The notes: generated by a model not told the origin, from the sequence alone. A DNA stretch of 39,752 nucleotides from Candidatus Woesearchaeota archaeon (GCA_018303185.1 JAGVYR010000068.1:1-39752); one strand, 5' to 3'; counted from the stretch's first letter, positions 1-7,935 are shown. Numbers and translations: made by a program.

Positions 1-127
1 AACTGAGAGAAAAACAAGAAGCAGAATTCTTTTTCTGTTTTTAAGTCAGAGAAAAATAATTTTTATAGAAAAAACCACTTTTTTCAAAGTTCTCTATATT
101 TTTAAACAAAGTTATTTTTTACCATTT
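1..127 (+). promoter_or_regulatory. AT-rich upstream region of the hydrolase gene
   Basis: This stretch is very AT-rich and has no open frame of note. A TATA-like stretch (tctatatttttaaa) lies at about 90-103, roughly 25-35 bases before the ATG at 128, which would fit a promoter with a very short leader. No Shine-Dalgarno-like purine motif stands directly before the ATG. Nothing else was recognised. Confidence 0.35.
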
Positions 128-1036
128 ATGAAAATAAAAAGGAGGATGTTAAAGGCTTTCTCGTTGATTTTTTTAGTTGTTTTGATTTTTGTTGTTTTTT
201 ATTTCGTTTCAATGAAAAAAATTGATTATAAAAACAATGGAAAATATTTTGATGGCAACGGCGTTTTAATCAATTTTCCAAGAGGAGAACTAAATATTGA
301 GAAATCTGACTTTGAAAGCAATGAAAACTACACAATAACGAAATTATCTTACGACAGCTTCGGCACAAGGGTTTACGGGCTGGTTCTTGAGCCGAAAGTG
401 AAAAATAATGTTGGAGTTGTTTTGCTGCCGGGCGCAGGAGTGAGCAAGGAAAGCGAACTTGAGCTTGCAGGGAAAATTGCAGGGCTTGGATATGCTGTCA
501 TAACCATAGACCAGAGGGGTGCTGGGGAGACAGAAGGAATCCCACCGGACATTGAGCATGAGTTTTACAGCTTTGAGAGCGGAAACCTCACCTATTACCA
601 TCTCATGGCTGCTGATGCGCTGAAAGCTGCAGACGTCCTGAGAAATGAAGGCATTGGAAAGGTAATAATGATTGGAGAGAGCCTTGGCGGAAGGAATGCC
701 ATGATAGCAGCGGCTGTCGACGATTCTATAGCAGGATACATAGGAATAAGCACCGCAGGCTTTGGCTATAAGGATTCCGGAATCATGCAGCAGGACAATT
801 TCATGCACTCTATAGATGCTGACTACTACATCCCAAAGATAGCCCCAAGGAAAGCTGTCATGATGCACAACACTTTTGACAGGAACATCCCCATAGATGC
901 TGCAAAAAGCACGTTTTCCCTTGCAAGGCAGCCTAAGGAGTTCATAACAATTAACGATTCAAAATGCAATCATGGGTACTGTAGGAGCTTTTATGAAGGG
1001 CTGAAAAGGAGTTTGGAGAGTTTTGATAATGGCTAA
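128..1036 (+). CDS. Membrane-anchored alpha/beta hydrolase
   Basis: The protein has 302 residues. A basic N-terminus (KIKRR) and one hydrophobic helix (about residues 10-28) suggest an N-in anchor with the enzyme outside the cell. The rest is an alpha/beta hydrolase: strand plus oxyanion region VVLLPGAG (97-104), the family motif DQRGAGETEG (128-137), nucleophile elbow GESLGG with Ser185, likely acid Asp251 in NTFDRNIP, and likely His282 in CNHGYC. The triad is seen as motifs; the fold is inferred from them. The substrate is unknown; the family includes esterases, lipases and peptidases. Two cysteines flank the catalytic His (280, 285) and could form a disulfide in an exported enzyme. The gene is not in an obvious operon; the next gene is on the opposite strand. 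Confidence 0.8.
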   Translation: MKIKRRMLKAFSLIFLVVLIFVVFYFVSMKKIDYKNNGKYFDGNGVLINFPRGELNIEKSDFESNENYTITKLSYDSFGTRVYGLVLEPKVKNNVGVVLLPGAGVSKESELELAGKIAGLGYAVITIDQRGAGETEGIPPDIEHEFYSFESGNLTYYHLMAADALKAADVLRNEGIGKVIMIGESLGGRNAMIAAAVDDSIAGYIGISTAGFGYKDSGIMQQDNFMHSIDADYYIPKIAPRKAVMMHNTFDRNIPIDAAKSTFSLARQPKEFITINDSKCNHGYCRSFYEGLKRSLESFDNG

Positions 1037-1066
1037 ACGTCAGAAGAAAGATATCAATTTTAAGCC

Positions 1067-1333
1067 TTATGAACTCGGGTCAAATATTATCCTAGAATCA
1101 GTAAGATATGTTCTCTGCGGCTCTCCGTATTTAGGCTTGATTGTTTCTGGCATTTTTCCTGTATTCAGCCAGAAATCTACTTCCATCATTCCAGGTTTTT
1201 CTCCCATCCTAACCTGAAGTGTTGGATCTTTGCCGATAACACCGCCCTCTGGTATAATGAGATGTGTTATGTTTGCGGGTTTTCTTGAAATCGGCCCCGG
1301 CTGCCATCCCAATGTTGGAGTTTGGTCTCTCAT
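1067..1333 (-). CDS. Hypothetical small protein (88 aa)
   Basis: I do not recognise this family. The product is 88 residues, rich in Pro, Gly and charged residues, with no membrane segment or signal peptide (for example IIPEGGVIGKDP and EKPGMMEVDFW). It is preferred over the overlapping plus-strand frames because its composition is that of a soluble protein, while those frames look like reversed reading. A TATA-like atttaaat at 1358-1365 lies about 27 bases before the ATG, the spacing of an archaeal leaderless promoter. It lies downstream of, and in the same direction as, the Toprim gene. It could still be a spurious frame. Confidence 0.5.
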   Translation of the reverse strand: MRDQTPTLGWQPGPISRKPANITHLIIPEGGVIGKDPTLQVRMGEKPGMMEVDFWLNTGKMPETIKPKYGEPQRTYLTDSRIIFDPSS

Positions 1334-1357
1334 GCTATCAATAAATCATTCCAAAGA

Positions 1358-1365
1358 TTTAAATT
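1358..1365 (-). promoter_or_regulatory. TATA-like box for the 88-aa gene
   Basis: The sequence atttaaat is centred about 28 bases upstream of the minus-strand ATG at 1333. That is the usual TATA-to-start distance in archaea, so the mRNA would be leaderless. The box overlaps the left arm of the inverted repeat at 1365-1399 by one base. Confidence 0.35.
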
Positions 1366-1399
1366 TTTTGCCTGTCAATTTTTTAAAATCAGGCAAAAA
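1365..1399. repeat. 10-bp perfect inverted repeat between Toprim and 88-aa genes
   Basis: Arms tttttgcctg (1365-1374) and caggcaaaaa (1390-1399) are perfect complements around a 15-base AT-rich loop. The right arm ends directly before the stop codon of the Toprim gene (minus strand, stop at 1400-1402), so the hairpin would form the 3' end of that transcript. There is no long U-run after it on the minus strand, so it is more likely a 3'-end stabilising or processing structure than a classic terminator. Confidence 0.5.
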
Positions 1400-1780
1400 T
1401 CACCTTTCCATTGCCGATAAATAAGAAATCAAGCCCTCAATCTGCCTCAGCTTTGTCTCTTTGAACAGGAATTCCCTGAAAGTGTTGTCGACTTTTATGC
1501 CGAACTGCTGCAGGCCTGAGTTTAATTTCCCATAAAGCTCCTTTCCCTTGCTGTCAAGGTCTGTGAGTATTATGCATTCTCTGGAATTTGAGGCTACCTC
1601 TTCTATTACGTGGTAGAGCGGCTGTTTGCTTAATGTAATTATATTGAAAATTCCGAACTTTTCAAGGGCTTTTTTGTCTTTCTTACCTTCGACAATTACA
1701 AGCTTTTTTGATTTTTTAATATCTTCAAGGTGCTTCAGCAATTCTGTATGCCTATCCATAAGCATTGGGAATAATGACAA
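1400..1780 (-). CDS. Toprim-domain protein (archaeal primase/RNase M5-like)
   Basis: A 126-residue protein that is essentially one Toprim domain. The conserved glutamate motif is LVIVEGKKDKKAL (Glu31) and the DxD motif is IILTDLDSKGKEL (Asp74, Asp76). These acidic residues bind Mg in topoisomerases, DnaG-type primases, OLD nucleases and RNase M5. Small single-domain Toprim proteins are common in archaea, but their role is poorly defined. Alternative starts are Met6 (1765) and Met8 (1759); the latter would remove the overlap with the primase frame. It is divergent from the fused primase gene and the two share a start region, which suggests related regulation and perhaps a nucleic-acid role. 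Domain call is strong; function is not assigned. Confidence 0.8.
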   Translation of the reverse strand: MSLFPMLMDRHTELLKHLEDIKKSKKLVIVEGKKDKKALEKFGIFNIITLSKQPLYHVIEEVASNSRECIILTDLDSKGKELYGKLNSGLQQFGIKVDNTFREFLFKETKLRQIEGLISYLSAMER

Positions 1781-3213
1781 TTATTAAAAATTGTGCATTC
1801 TTCTTGCCCTATATGCTCCCCCCGTACATAACGCTAAACCATTACAAGAGAAGGGAAGTGCAGGAAGAGATAGCCGCAGCCGCGAAAAACAGGGAAGTCG
1901 CTGTCAAGTTCGGCGACCAGTTCGGGAACAGGCCGGATGCTATAAATTATCCAAATGAGATAATAGAGCTGGCAAAGCAAGGGGCAACTTCCTTCCATGT
2001 TTCCGAGGAAAGGTGGGAGAATCCGCTGCTCATAAGGACTGACATGAGAAAGGAAGAGACTGAGAAGCTTAGGACGGGCTGGGATTTAGTGCTGGACATT
2101 GACTGCGGCATCTTCGGGTATTCTAGGATAGCGGCTGACCTCGCCATAAAAGCATTGAAGTACAACGGCGTAAAGTCCATTTCGTGCAAGTTCTCCGGCA
2201 ACAAAGGATTCCATATAGGCGTGCCTTTCGAGGCCTTTCCTGAAACTGTCGGAAGCTATAATGTAAAGGAGATGTTTCCCGAAGCGCCGAGGAGAATTGC
2301 GCTGTACATATCAAGCATGATAATGGGGCCATTGGGAGAAAAAATACTCAATCTTGAGAAAGACATAAGCAAGGTTGCTGAGAAAGTTGGAAAGAGTGTT
2401 CCAGAAATAACTGGCTATAAGCTGGATGAAAACAAGAACAGGGCAAAGATACTTGACGCAAAGCCGTTCCTTGAGATTGATACTATCCTGATAGCTTCAA
2501 GGCATTTGTACAGGATGCCGTATTCCCTGCATGAAAAATCAGGGCTTGTTTCTGTTCCTTTAAACCCGGACAAAGTTCTTGAATTTGAAAAAGAGTATGC
2601 AAAGCCTGACGAGCTGAAGGTTTCGAAGTATAGGTTCCTTGGTGCTTCGAAGGCTGTGAAAGGGGAAGCCAAGCAGCTCATAACACAGGCATTTGATTTT
2701 ACGATACCTGAAGAAGAATCGAGAATGGGCAGGAAAAGGGAATTTGAAGTGCCTGAAGAAGCTGTTCCGGAAGAATTGTTCCCGCCGTGCATCAAAAAGA
2801 TTCTTCTTGGATTGGAGGATGGCAGGAAAAGGGCCCTGTTTGTATTGACAAACTTTCTCTCAAGCGCAGGCTGGGACTATGAAAGCATGGAAAAAATTCT
2901 TGGAGAATGGAACAAAAGAAATAAAGAACCTTTGAAGGAAGTATATATCAAAGGGCAGCTTCGCTATCATAAGCAGGGCTTGAAGAAGATACTGCCTCCA
3001 AACTGCCCCAAGCTGCAGGAACTGATTCCGCTGCCAAACCAGCAGAACTATTACACTGACCTTAGGGTATGCTCTCCCGATAATTTGTGCGGCAGGATAA
3101 GGAATCCTGTGAATTATTCTATAAGGAAAGGGTCTGGCGGGCAAGGAAAGAAAGGGGGAAAGGCCGGGAAAGAGAGCGCCCAAAAAACAGCAGAAACACC
3201 GAAAAATGGCTGA
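1765..3213 (+). CDS. priS: DNA primase, fused PriS-PriL single chain
   Basis: A 482-residue primase joining both subunits of the archaeal/eukaryotic enzyme. The catalytic PriS part shows DLVLDIDC (Asp111, Asp113), SGNKGFH (144-150) and the RMPYSLHEK motif (about 250-258). From about residue 339 the chain has the PriL C-terminal pattern: Cys342 in FPPC, Cys414 in PPNC, and Cys436 and Cys442, the four expected 4Fe-4S ligands. The PriL N-terminal domain is missing. The enzyme would make RNA/DNA primers at replication forks. Nanoarchaeum equitans has a comparable fused primase, so this supports a DPANN origin. The true start may be Met17 (1813), since the first 16 residues are not family-like and overlap the divergent Toprim gene. 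The last 30 residues are a Lys/Gly-rich tail. Confidence 0.9.
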   Translation: MGIMTIIKNCAFFLPYMLPPYITLNHYKRREVQEEIAAAAKNREVAVKFGDQFGNRPDAINYPNEIIELAKQGATSFHVSEERWENPLLIRTDMRKEETEKLRTGWDLVLDIDCGIFGYSRIAADLAIKALKYNGVKSISCKFSGNKGFHIGVPFEAFPETVGSYNVKEMFPEAPRRIALYISSMIMGPLGEKILNLEKDISKVAEKVGKSVPEITGYKLDENKNRAKILDAKPFLEIDTILIASRHLYRMPYSLHEKSGLVSVPLNPDKVLEFEKEYAKPDELKVSKYRFLGASKAVKGEAKQLITQAFDFTIPEEESRMGRKREFEVPEEAVPEELFPPCIKKILLGLEDGRKRALFVLTNFLSSAGWDYESMEKILGEWNKRNKEPLKEVYIKGQLRYHKQGLKKILPPNCPKLQELIPLPNQQNYYTDLRVCSPDNLCGRIRNPVNYSIRKGSGGQGKKGGKAGKESAQKTAETPKNG

Positions 3214-3245
3214 GAATGTTTTTATCATAAAATAGAGAGAAATCC

Positions 3246-3277
3246 CTTATAAATGACATAGCAACCTTTATAAATAA
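3246..3277 (+). promoter_or_regulatory. Tandem TATA boxes of the ribosomal protein operon
   Basis: Two near-identical boxes lie 21-22 bases apart: ccttataaat starting at 3245 and cctttataaata starting at 3265. Each carries a cc just upstream where a BRE would be. Transcription would start near 3275-3280 and/or 3295-3302, leaving a leader of about 150-175 bases before uL3. No other promoter this clear is seen until SecY, so it probably drives the whole long operon. Confidence 0.6.
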
Positions 3278-3307
3278 CCCTGTATTCCTGCATATTCCGT
3301 GAAATAG

Positions 3308-3445
3308 TGCTTAAGGGATGCTTAAGCATGTGAAGACAAGCCTGAAAAGGTGGCCTTTTCAGTACAGTTCTACAGACTGTTTTCTAAAAAAGGCGCCATA
3401 AAAAGGCTTTTTTCAAGCGTAAACGGGATACGTAGGGTTATCCCG
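3308..3445 (+). promoter_or_regulatory. Structured 5' leader of the uL3 operon
   Basis: Three strong hairpins and one weak one sit between the TATA boxes and uL3. A: tgcttaag/cttaagca, 3308-3315 with 3321-3328, 5-base loop. B: ctgaaaagg/ccttttcag, 3342-3350 with 3354-3362, 3-base loop. C (weak): A-run 3386-3391 with T-run 3408-3413. D: cgggata/tatcccg, 3424-3430 with 3439-3445, ending 7 bases before the ATG. All stems of A, B and D are perfect. A ribosomal-protein-binding autoregulatory leader is the natural guess, but no known motif was recognised. Confidence 0.5.
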
Positions 3446-3452
3446 CTCAAAA

Positions 3453-4424
3453 ATGCCAACAACAAGAAAACCAAGAAGCGGAAGCATGCAGTTCTGGCCT
3501 AGAAAGAGGGCTAAAAGGCAATACGCGCGCGTCAGGAGCTGGGCAAGCTCAAAAGATGCCAAAGCCCTCGGCTTCGCAGGCTATAAAGTCGGCATGACGC
3601 ACGCTATAATTGCTGACAACAGAAAAAATTCAAAGACAAAAGGGCAGGGCATCTCGTGCCCGCTGACAATCATTGAATGCCCCCCGCTGAAGGTCATTTC
3701 AGCAAGATTCTATAAAAATTCTGATTATGGCTTAAAAGTTGCTTCTGAAGTCTTTTCCCAAAGTTCCGACAAAGAGCTTGAGAGGAAAATAACGCTGCCA
3801 AAGAGCATAGAGAAGAAGTTTGAAGATATGGCTGATTTTGACGATGTCACGATAATGGTTTACACGCAGCCCAAGCTTACCGGCATAGGAAAGAAGAAGC
3901 CTGAAATCTTCGAGATAGCGATAGGCGGAAAGAAGGAAGACAAGGCGGCATTCGCAAAGGAAAAATTGGGCAAGGAGATAAGCCTAAAAGACGTGTTTAA
4001 TGCCGGGCAGCAGGTTGATATTCACGCAGTCACAAAGGGAAAGGGGTTCCAGGGGCCAGTAAAGAGGTTTGGGGTCTCTATAAGAAGCCACAAGTCTGAG
4101 AAGACAAAGAGGGGTCCAGGAACTTTAGGAGGGTGGAAGGCCCAGGCACACTTCATGTACAGGGTTGCGCACGCAGGACAGATGGGCTACCACCTGAGGA
4201 CAGAATACAACAAATGGATTGTCAGGATAGGAGAGAAGCCGGAAGAGATAAATGCAAATGGCGGCTTCCACGAATATGGCGTAGTTAAAAATGCTTACCT
4301 TCTGGTAAAGGGCTCTGTTGCCGGGGCGAAGAAAAGGCTTGTGAGGATCAACACGAGTACAAGGCCGAACAGAGGCATACCTGCAGAAGCTCCATCAGTC
4401 CAATACATAAATTCAACAGGATAA
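3453..4424 (+). CDS. rpl3: Ribosomal protein uL3 (L3)
   Basis: This 323-residue archaeal uL3 binds 23S rRNA early in assembly, and its central extension reaches the peptidyl transferase centre. The N-terminal signature PTTRKPRSGSMQFWPRKRAK and the core GTLGGWKAQAHFMYRVAHAG followed by QMGYHLRTEYNKW are typical of archaeal and eukaryotic members. The ATG at 3453 gives the family N-terminus and follows leader hairpin D by 7 bases; there is no Shine-Dalgarno. It is the first gene of the operon and its stop is one base before the uL4 start, so translation is probably coupled. Confidence 0.97.
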   Translation: MPTTRKPRSGSMQFWPRKRAKRQYARVRSWASSKDAKALGFAGYKVGMTHAIIADNRKNSKTKGQGISCPLTIIECPPLKVISARFYKNSDYGLKVASEVFSQSSDKELERKITLPKSIEKKFEDMADFDDVTIMVYTQPKLTGIGKKKPEIFEIAIGGKKEDKAAFAKEKLGKEISLKDVFNAGQQVDIHAVTKGKGFQGPVKRFGVSIRSHKSEKTKRGPGTLGGWKAQAHFMYRVAHAGQMGYHLRTEYNKWIVRIGEKPEEINANGGFHEYGVVKNAYLLVKGSVAGAKKRLVRINTSTRPNRGIPAEAPSVQYINSTG

Positions 4425-4425
4425 A

Positions 4426-5232
4426 ATGAAACTCGACATCGTAGATTCGTCAAAAAAGAAAGTCGGTGAGATAGAACTGCCTGTGCAGTTTGGGGAAGAG
4501 ATAAGGCCAGACCTAATTTTGAGAGGCGTGCTCAGCATGCAGAGCAAAACCAGGCAGCCTTACGGCGCCATGGAAGACGCTGGCATGAGGCAGTCCGCAA
4601 AACTCTCAAGGAGAAGGAGAGATTACAGAGGGAGCTACGGCTTTGGCATTTCAAGGGTTCCGAGAAAGATATTTTCAAGGCAGGGAAGAAGGATGAACTG
4701 GCAGGCTGCTGTCGCTCCCGGCACTGTAGGCGGAAGAAAAGCGCATCCGCCAAAGGGTTACAAGATACTCGGGAAAAAAATCAATGTGCAGGAGGGCAGG
4801 AAGGCAATGAGGAGCGCAATAGCAGCTTCGATAAATGCCGGCCTTGCAAAGGAAAGGGGCCATCACGTGCCTGAGGGATACCCATTCATACTGGATACAT
4901 CATTTGAAAATATTGACAGGACGAAAAATGTGAAGGAAGCCCTTGACAGGCTTGGATTTTCAATGGAGCTTGAAAGGTCTGCCGAGAGAAAAGTAAGGGC
5001 GGGAAAGGGCAAGTTCAGGAACAGGAAATACAGGACAAAGAAAGGGCCGCTCATAATAGTATCAAAAGACAGCAGGATAATCAAGGCTGCGAATAACATC
5101 CCTGGGATAGACGCGGTGGATGTGAAGAAGCTTAACATAGGACTTCTTGCGCCGGGCGCTGCGCCTGGAAGGGTTGCACTGTGGACGAAAGATGCCCTGG
5201 CTGTTTTAGAAAAGGAGAGGCTGTTTGCGTAA
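4426..5232 (+). CDS. rpl4: Ribosomal protein uL4 (L4/L1e)
   Basis: 268 residues, the archaeal length for uL4. The globular part binds 23S domain I. The long basic loop seen here (KLSRRRRDYRGSYGFGISRV followed by PRKIFSRQGRRMNWQ, about residues 58-90) would line the polypeptide exit tunnel. The invariant GTVGGRKAHPPK stretch follows. It starts one base after the uL3 stop and its stop touches the uL23 start (taaaatg), so the three are read as a tight block. In bacteria uL4 is an autoregulator of its operon; whether it acts on the leader here is not known. Confidence 0.97.
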   Translation: MKLDIVDSSKKKVGEIELPVQFGEEIRPDLILRGVLSMQSKTRQPYGAMEDAGMRQSAKLSRRRRDYRGSYGFGISRVPRKIFSRQGRRMNWQAAVAPGTVGGRKAHPPKGYKILGKKINVQEGRKAMRSAIAASINAGLAKERGHHVPEGYPFILDTSFENIDRTKNVKEALDRLGFSMELERSAERKVRAGKGKFRNRKYRTKKGPLIIVSKDSRIIKAANNIPGIDAVDVKKLNIGLLAPGAAPGRVALWTKDALAVLEKERLFA

Positions 5233-5233
5233 A

Positions 5234-5494
5234 ATGGATCCGTTCAAAGTCATCAGGCATCCGCTTTCGACAGAAAAGTCGATAAGGATGATGGAGTCTG
5301 ACAACAAGCTTATATTTGTAGTAGACGGCAAAGCGGACAAGCACGACATAAAAAAGGCGATTGAGCAGATGTTCAATGCGCAGGTTGATGAAGTCAAGAC
5401 CGTAAATACCCACGAGGGGGAGAAAAGGGCATATGTCAAATTCTCTCCGAAGAGCCCGGCGATAGACATAGCTACCCAGCTGGGATTGATATGA
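5234..5494 (+). CDS. rpl23: Ribosomal protein uL23 (L23)
   Basis: 86 residues, a standard archaeal uL23. It sits beside the exit-tunnel mouth and forms part of the docking site for SRP and the Sec channel. Family motifs are HPLSTEKSIRMME near the start, NKLIFVVDGKADKHDIKKAI, and the C-terminal KRAYVKFSP. The ATG at 5234 is chosen over an in-frame TTG at 5225, because family members begin with MDP/MD and the longer form would overlap uL4. Pairing with SecY and the insertase at the operon's far end fits co-production of translation and export parts. Confidence 0.95.
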   Translation: MDPFKVIRHPLSTEKSIRMMESDNKLIFVVDGKADKHDIKKAIEQMFNAQVDEVKTVNTHEGEKRAYVKFSPKSPAIDIATQLGLI

Positions 5495-5509
5495 TAATAA
5501 GGTGCTAAA

Positions 5510-6220
5510 ATGGGAAAGAACCTAATTCAGCAGGCAAGAGGGAAGGGCGGCCCGAGATACAGGGCGCCTTCGTTCAGGTACAAGGGAAAGGCAGAATTCG
5601 CAAAAGTTCAGGAAGCGGAAGGAAAAGTCCTTGATATCGTGCACTGCCAGGGGCACAGCAGCCCGCTTGCGCTGATAAAATACGGCAACGGGGAGCAGAC
5701 TTATCTTCAGGCTCCTGAAGGCATAAGGGTAGGAGATGGCGTGGTTGCTGGAAATGAAGCCGAAGCAAATATAGGAAACGTAATCCCTCTCAAAAACATT
5801 CCTGAAGGGACTTCAATCTATAATATAGAGCTCAGGCCCGGAGACGGCGGGAAATTCGTCAGGGCTTCAGGGACATTCGCAAGGATTGTTGCAAAGATGG
5901 CAGACAAAGTGGTCATACAGCTTCCATCCTCAAAGACAAAGGATTTCAACCCCGACTGCAGGGCGTGCATAGGGATAATAGCCGGAAGCGGAAGGAAAGA
6001 GAAGCCTTTCCTGAAAGCCGGAACAAAGCACCATGCAATGAAGGCAAGGAACAAGCTTTATCCGTCAGTATCCGGAACATCCCAGAACGCAGTTGATCAT
6101 CCGTTCGGAGGCTCAAGCTCCTCGGTCAAGGGAAGGCCTACACAGGCTCCAAGAAACGCTCCGCCTGGAAGAAAGGTAGGAAAGATTGCACCGAGAAGGA
6201 CGGGAAGGAAGAAGAGGTAA
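5510..6220 (+). CDS. rpl2: Ribosomal protein uL2 (L2)
   Basis: 236 residues, normal for archaeal uL2. The protein has an OB fold followed by an SH3-like barrel and a C-terminal tail near the peptidyl transferase centre. Family signatures are [20 protein letters not shown] at the N-terminus, the [14 protein letters not shown] core, and NAVDHPFGG near residue 196, which holds the conserved His implicated in peptide-bond formation. The Lys/Arg-rich end ([17 protein letters not shown]) is usual. A short spacer of 15 bases with aaggtgc before the ATG (5500-5506) could act as a ribosome-binding site. Confidence 0.97.
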   Translation: MGKNLIQQARGKGGPRYRAPSFRYKGKAEFAKVQEAEGKVLDIVHCQGHSSPLALIKYGNGEQTYLQAPEGIRVGDGVVAGNEAEANIGNVIPLKNIPEGTSIYNIELRPGDGGKFVRASGTFARIVAKMADKVVIQLPSSKTKDFNPDCRACIGIIAGSGRKEKPFLKAGTKHHAMKARNKLYPSVSGTSQNAVDHPFGGSSSSVKGRPTQAPRNAPPGRKVGKIAPRRTGRKKR

Positions 6221-6222
6221 AG

Positions 6223-6606
6223 ATGGCAAAGAAAGAGTTCACTTACAGAGGCAAGACACTGGAAGAGCTCAAGGGAATGAGCATGAACGAGTTTGCAGAA
6301 CTTTTGCCGTCAAGAGAAAGAAGAAGCCTGAAACGCGGGCTTACGGAACAGCAGAAGAAACTGCTGAAAACCCTGAAGAGCAGGAGCAATAATGTGAAGA
6401 CCCACTGCAGGGACATGATAATACTCCCTGAAATGGCGGGAAAGACAATAATGGTGCATAAAGGCAAAGAATTCATGGCGATTGCGGTTAATGAGGAGAT
6501 GCTTGGCCACAGGCTCGGAGAATTTGCAGTGACAAGAAACAAGGTTACGCACTCGGCGCCGGGAATAGGCGCTACGAAATCGAGCGCGAGCCTGTCGGTG
6601 AAATAA
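6223..6606 (+). CDS. rps19: Ribosomal protein uS19 (S19)
   Basis: 127 residues. The archaeal N-terminal form [19 protein letters not shown] is followed by the conserved core [18 protein letters not shown] and the C-terminal [19 protein letters not shown], which contacts 16S helix 42 and the head of the small subunit near the A-site tRNA. It starts two bases after the uL2 stop and ends one base before uL22, so it is translated within the block. No unusual insertion is seen. Confidence 0.96.
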   Translation: MAKKEFTYRGKTLEELKGMSMNEFAELLPSRERRSLKRGLTEQQKKLLKTLKSRSNNVKTHCRDMIILPEMAGKTIMVHKGKEFMAIAVNEEMLGHRLGEFAVTRNKVTHSAPGIGATKSSASLSVK

Positions 6607-6607
6607 A

Positions 6608-7177
6608 ATGGCAGCATACAATCCCGAGAGCATGGCAAGAGCGCATGGCAGGATGCTGCCAATATCATTCAAGCAGTCTATAGAGATATGCAATTCAATA
6701 AGGAACAGAAATGCCAATGAAGCAAAGAAGATGCTTGAGCAGGTTGCAGCCATGAAAAAGGCCATTAAGTTCACAAGGTTCAACAGGGACATGGGGCACA
6801 AGAGAAAAATTGGCCCTGGAAGATACCCTGTAAAGGCATCATCCGAGATAATGGCCCTGATCGAGTCTGCAATTGCAAATGCCCAGTTCAAAGGGCTTAA
6901 TACGTCAGAGCTTGTAATATGCCATGTTGTGGCAAACAAGGGCTCAAAGACCCCAAGATACGGGAGGCAGAGAAGCAGGATTGCAAAGAGGACAAACATA
7001 GACATCTTTGTGCAGGAGAAAAAGACCGCAGGCAAGGAAAGCAAGGCAGATTCCGGGAAAAGCGCCGTGAAAGCCACTGCAGACGTGAAAGAAACAAAGG
7101 CTGCGGCTGCCGGGAAAAAGCAGGAGAAAGCAGAAGCGCAGCATAAAGAGCATATGAAATCAGAGGAGAAAAAATGA
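6608..7177 (+). CDS. rpl22: Ribosomal protein uL22 (L22) with charged C-terminal tail
   Basis: 189 residues. The core up to about residue 140 is a normal archaeal uL22: ARAHGRMLPISFKQSIEICN, the beta-hairpin region that enters the exit tunnel, and CHVVANKGSKTPRYGRQRSR. After it comes a tail of about 45 residues made almost only of Lys, Ala and Glu. Several other proteins in this operon carry similar tails (uS3, eL32, eL14). The uS3 ATG overlaps the stop (atga), so the two are translationally coupled. Confidence 0.95.
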   Translation: MAAYNPESMARAHGRMLPISFKQSIEICNSIRNRNANEAKKMLEQVAAMKKAIKFTRFNRDMGHKRKIGPGRYPVKASSEIMALIESAIANAQFKGLNTSELVICHVVANKGSKTPRYGRQRSRIAKRTNIDIFVQEKKTAGKESKADSGKSAVKATADVKETKAAAAGKKQEKAEAQHKEHMKSEEKK

Positions 7178-7935
7178 TTGAAAGGAAGTTCGTTGCGCAG
7201 AAGATAAAGGAGTTCCAGATAGAAGAATACATCTCTGATAATTTGAAGAATGTGGGGCACAGCGGCACTAAGATGCAGAAGACGCCACTAGGCGAAAAGA
7301 TAATAATCTACGCCTCGAGGCCCGGCCTGATAGTCGGCAGGAAAGGCCAGAACATCAAGCAGCTTACAAAGACCCTAAAGAAAAATTTTGACCTTGAGAA
7401 TCCGCAGATCGAGATAAGTGAAGTCGAAAACATAAATCTTGACGCAAAAATTGTTGCGGAGAAGATTGTCGACCTCCTTGAAAGATTCGGCTCGCAGAAA
7501 TTCAAGGCTGTAGGGCACAAGATAATGACAGATGTCATGGGAGCAGGCGCGCTTGGAATAGAGCTGATAATCAGCGGAAAGATCCCAAGCTCAAGGGCAA
7601 AATCGTGGCGCTTTTACTCAGGCTACCTGAAAAAGTCAGGGGATATAGCGATTACTGGCGTGGATGTTGCGTATGCGCAGGCAAAGCTCAAGACAGGAGT
7701 TATCGGGATAAAGGTAAGGATAATGCCGCCTACAACAAAGCTGCCTGACGACATAGAAGTGTTTGACAGGCCTGAGCCGAAAGCTGAGGAGGCCAAGGAA
7801 GGCGAGCCAAAGGCGGCGCAGGAAGAGAAAGATGAAGCGAAGGAAGAGCCGAAGAAAAAGCCTGCAAAGAAAAGGGCAAAAAAAGCTGACAGGAAAGAGA
7901 AAGAAGCGAAGGAAGAAGAAAATGAAAGTGAATGA
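7174..7935 (+). CDS. rps3: Ribosomal protein uS3 (S3) with charged C-terminal tail
   Basis: 253 residues. The N-terminal type-2 KH domain shows the GxxG loop in GLIVGRKGQNIKQLTKTL (about residues 50-67), and the C-terminal uS3 domain includes GAGALGIELIISGKI and SRAKSWRFYSGYLKKSGD. uS3 lines the mRNA entry channel. From about residue 205 the chain is a Lys/Glu/Ala-rich extension, predicted disordered. The start overlaps the uL22 stop by four bases, and the end overlaps the start of uL29 by 14 bases. Confidence 0.96.
   Translation: MIERKFVAQKIKEFQIEEYISDNLKNVGHSGTKMQKTPLGEKIIIYASRPGLIVGRKGQNIKQLTKTLKKNFDLENPQIEISEVENINLDAKIVAEKIVDLLERFGSQKFKAVGHKIMTDVMGAGALGIELIISGKIPSSRAKSWRFYSGYLKKSGDIAITGVDVAYAQAKLKTGVIGIKVRIMPPTTKLPDDIEVFDRPEPKAEEAKEGEPKAAQEEKDEAKEEPKKKPAKKRAKKADRKEKEAKEEENESE

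Noticed and set aside
344-868. Minus-strand frame of 174 codons inside the hydrolase gene
   Set aside because: It is antisense to a gene with clear catalytic motifs and shows no family features; a shadow frame.
1023-1424. Two plus-strand frames (1023-1217 and 1230-1424)
   Set aside because: They are antisense to the 88-residue gene and the Toprim end; the minus-strand reading is more protein-like and has a fitting promoter.
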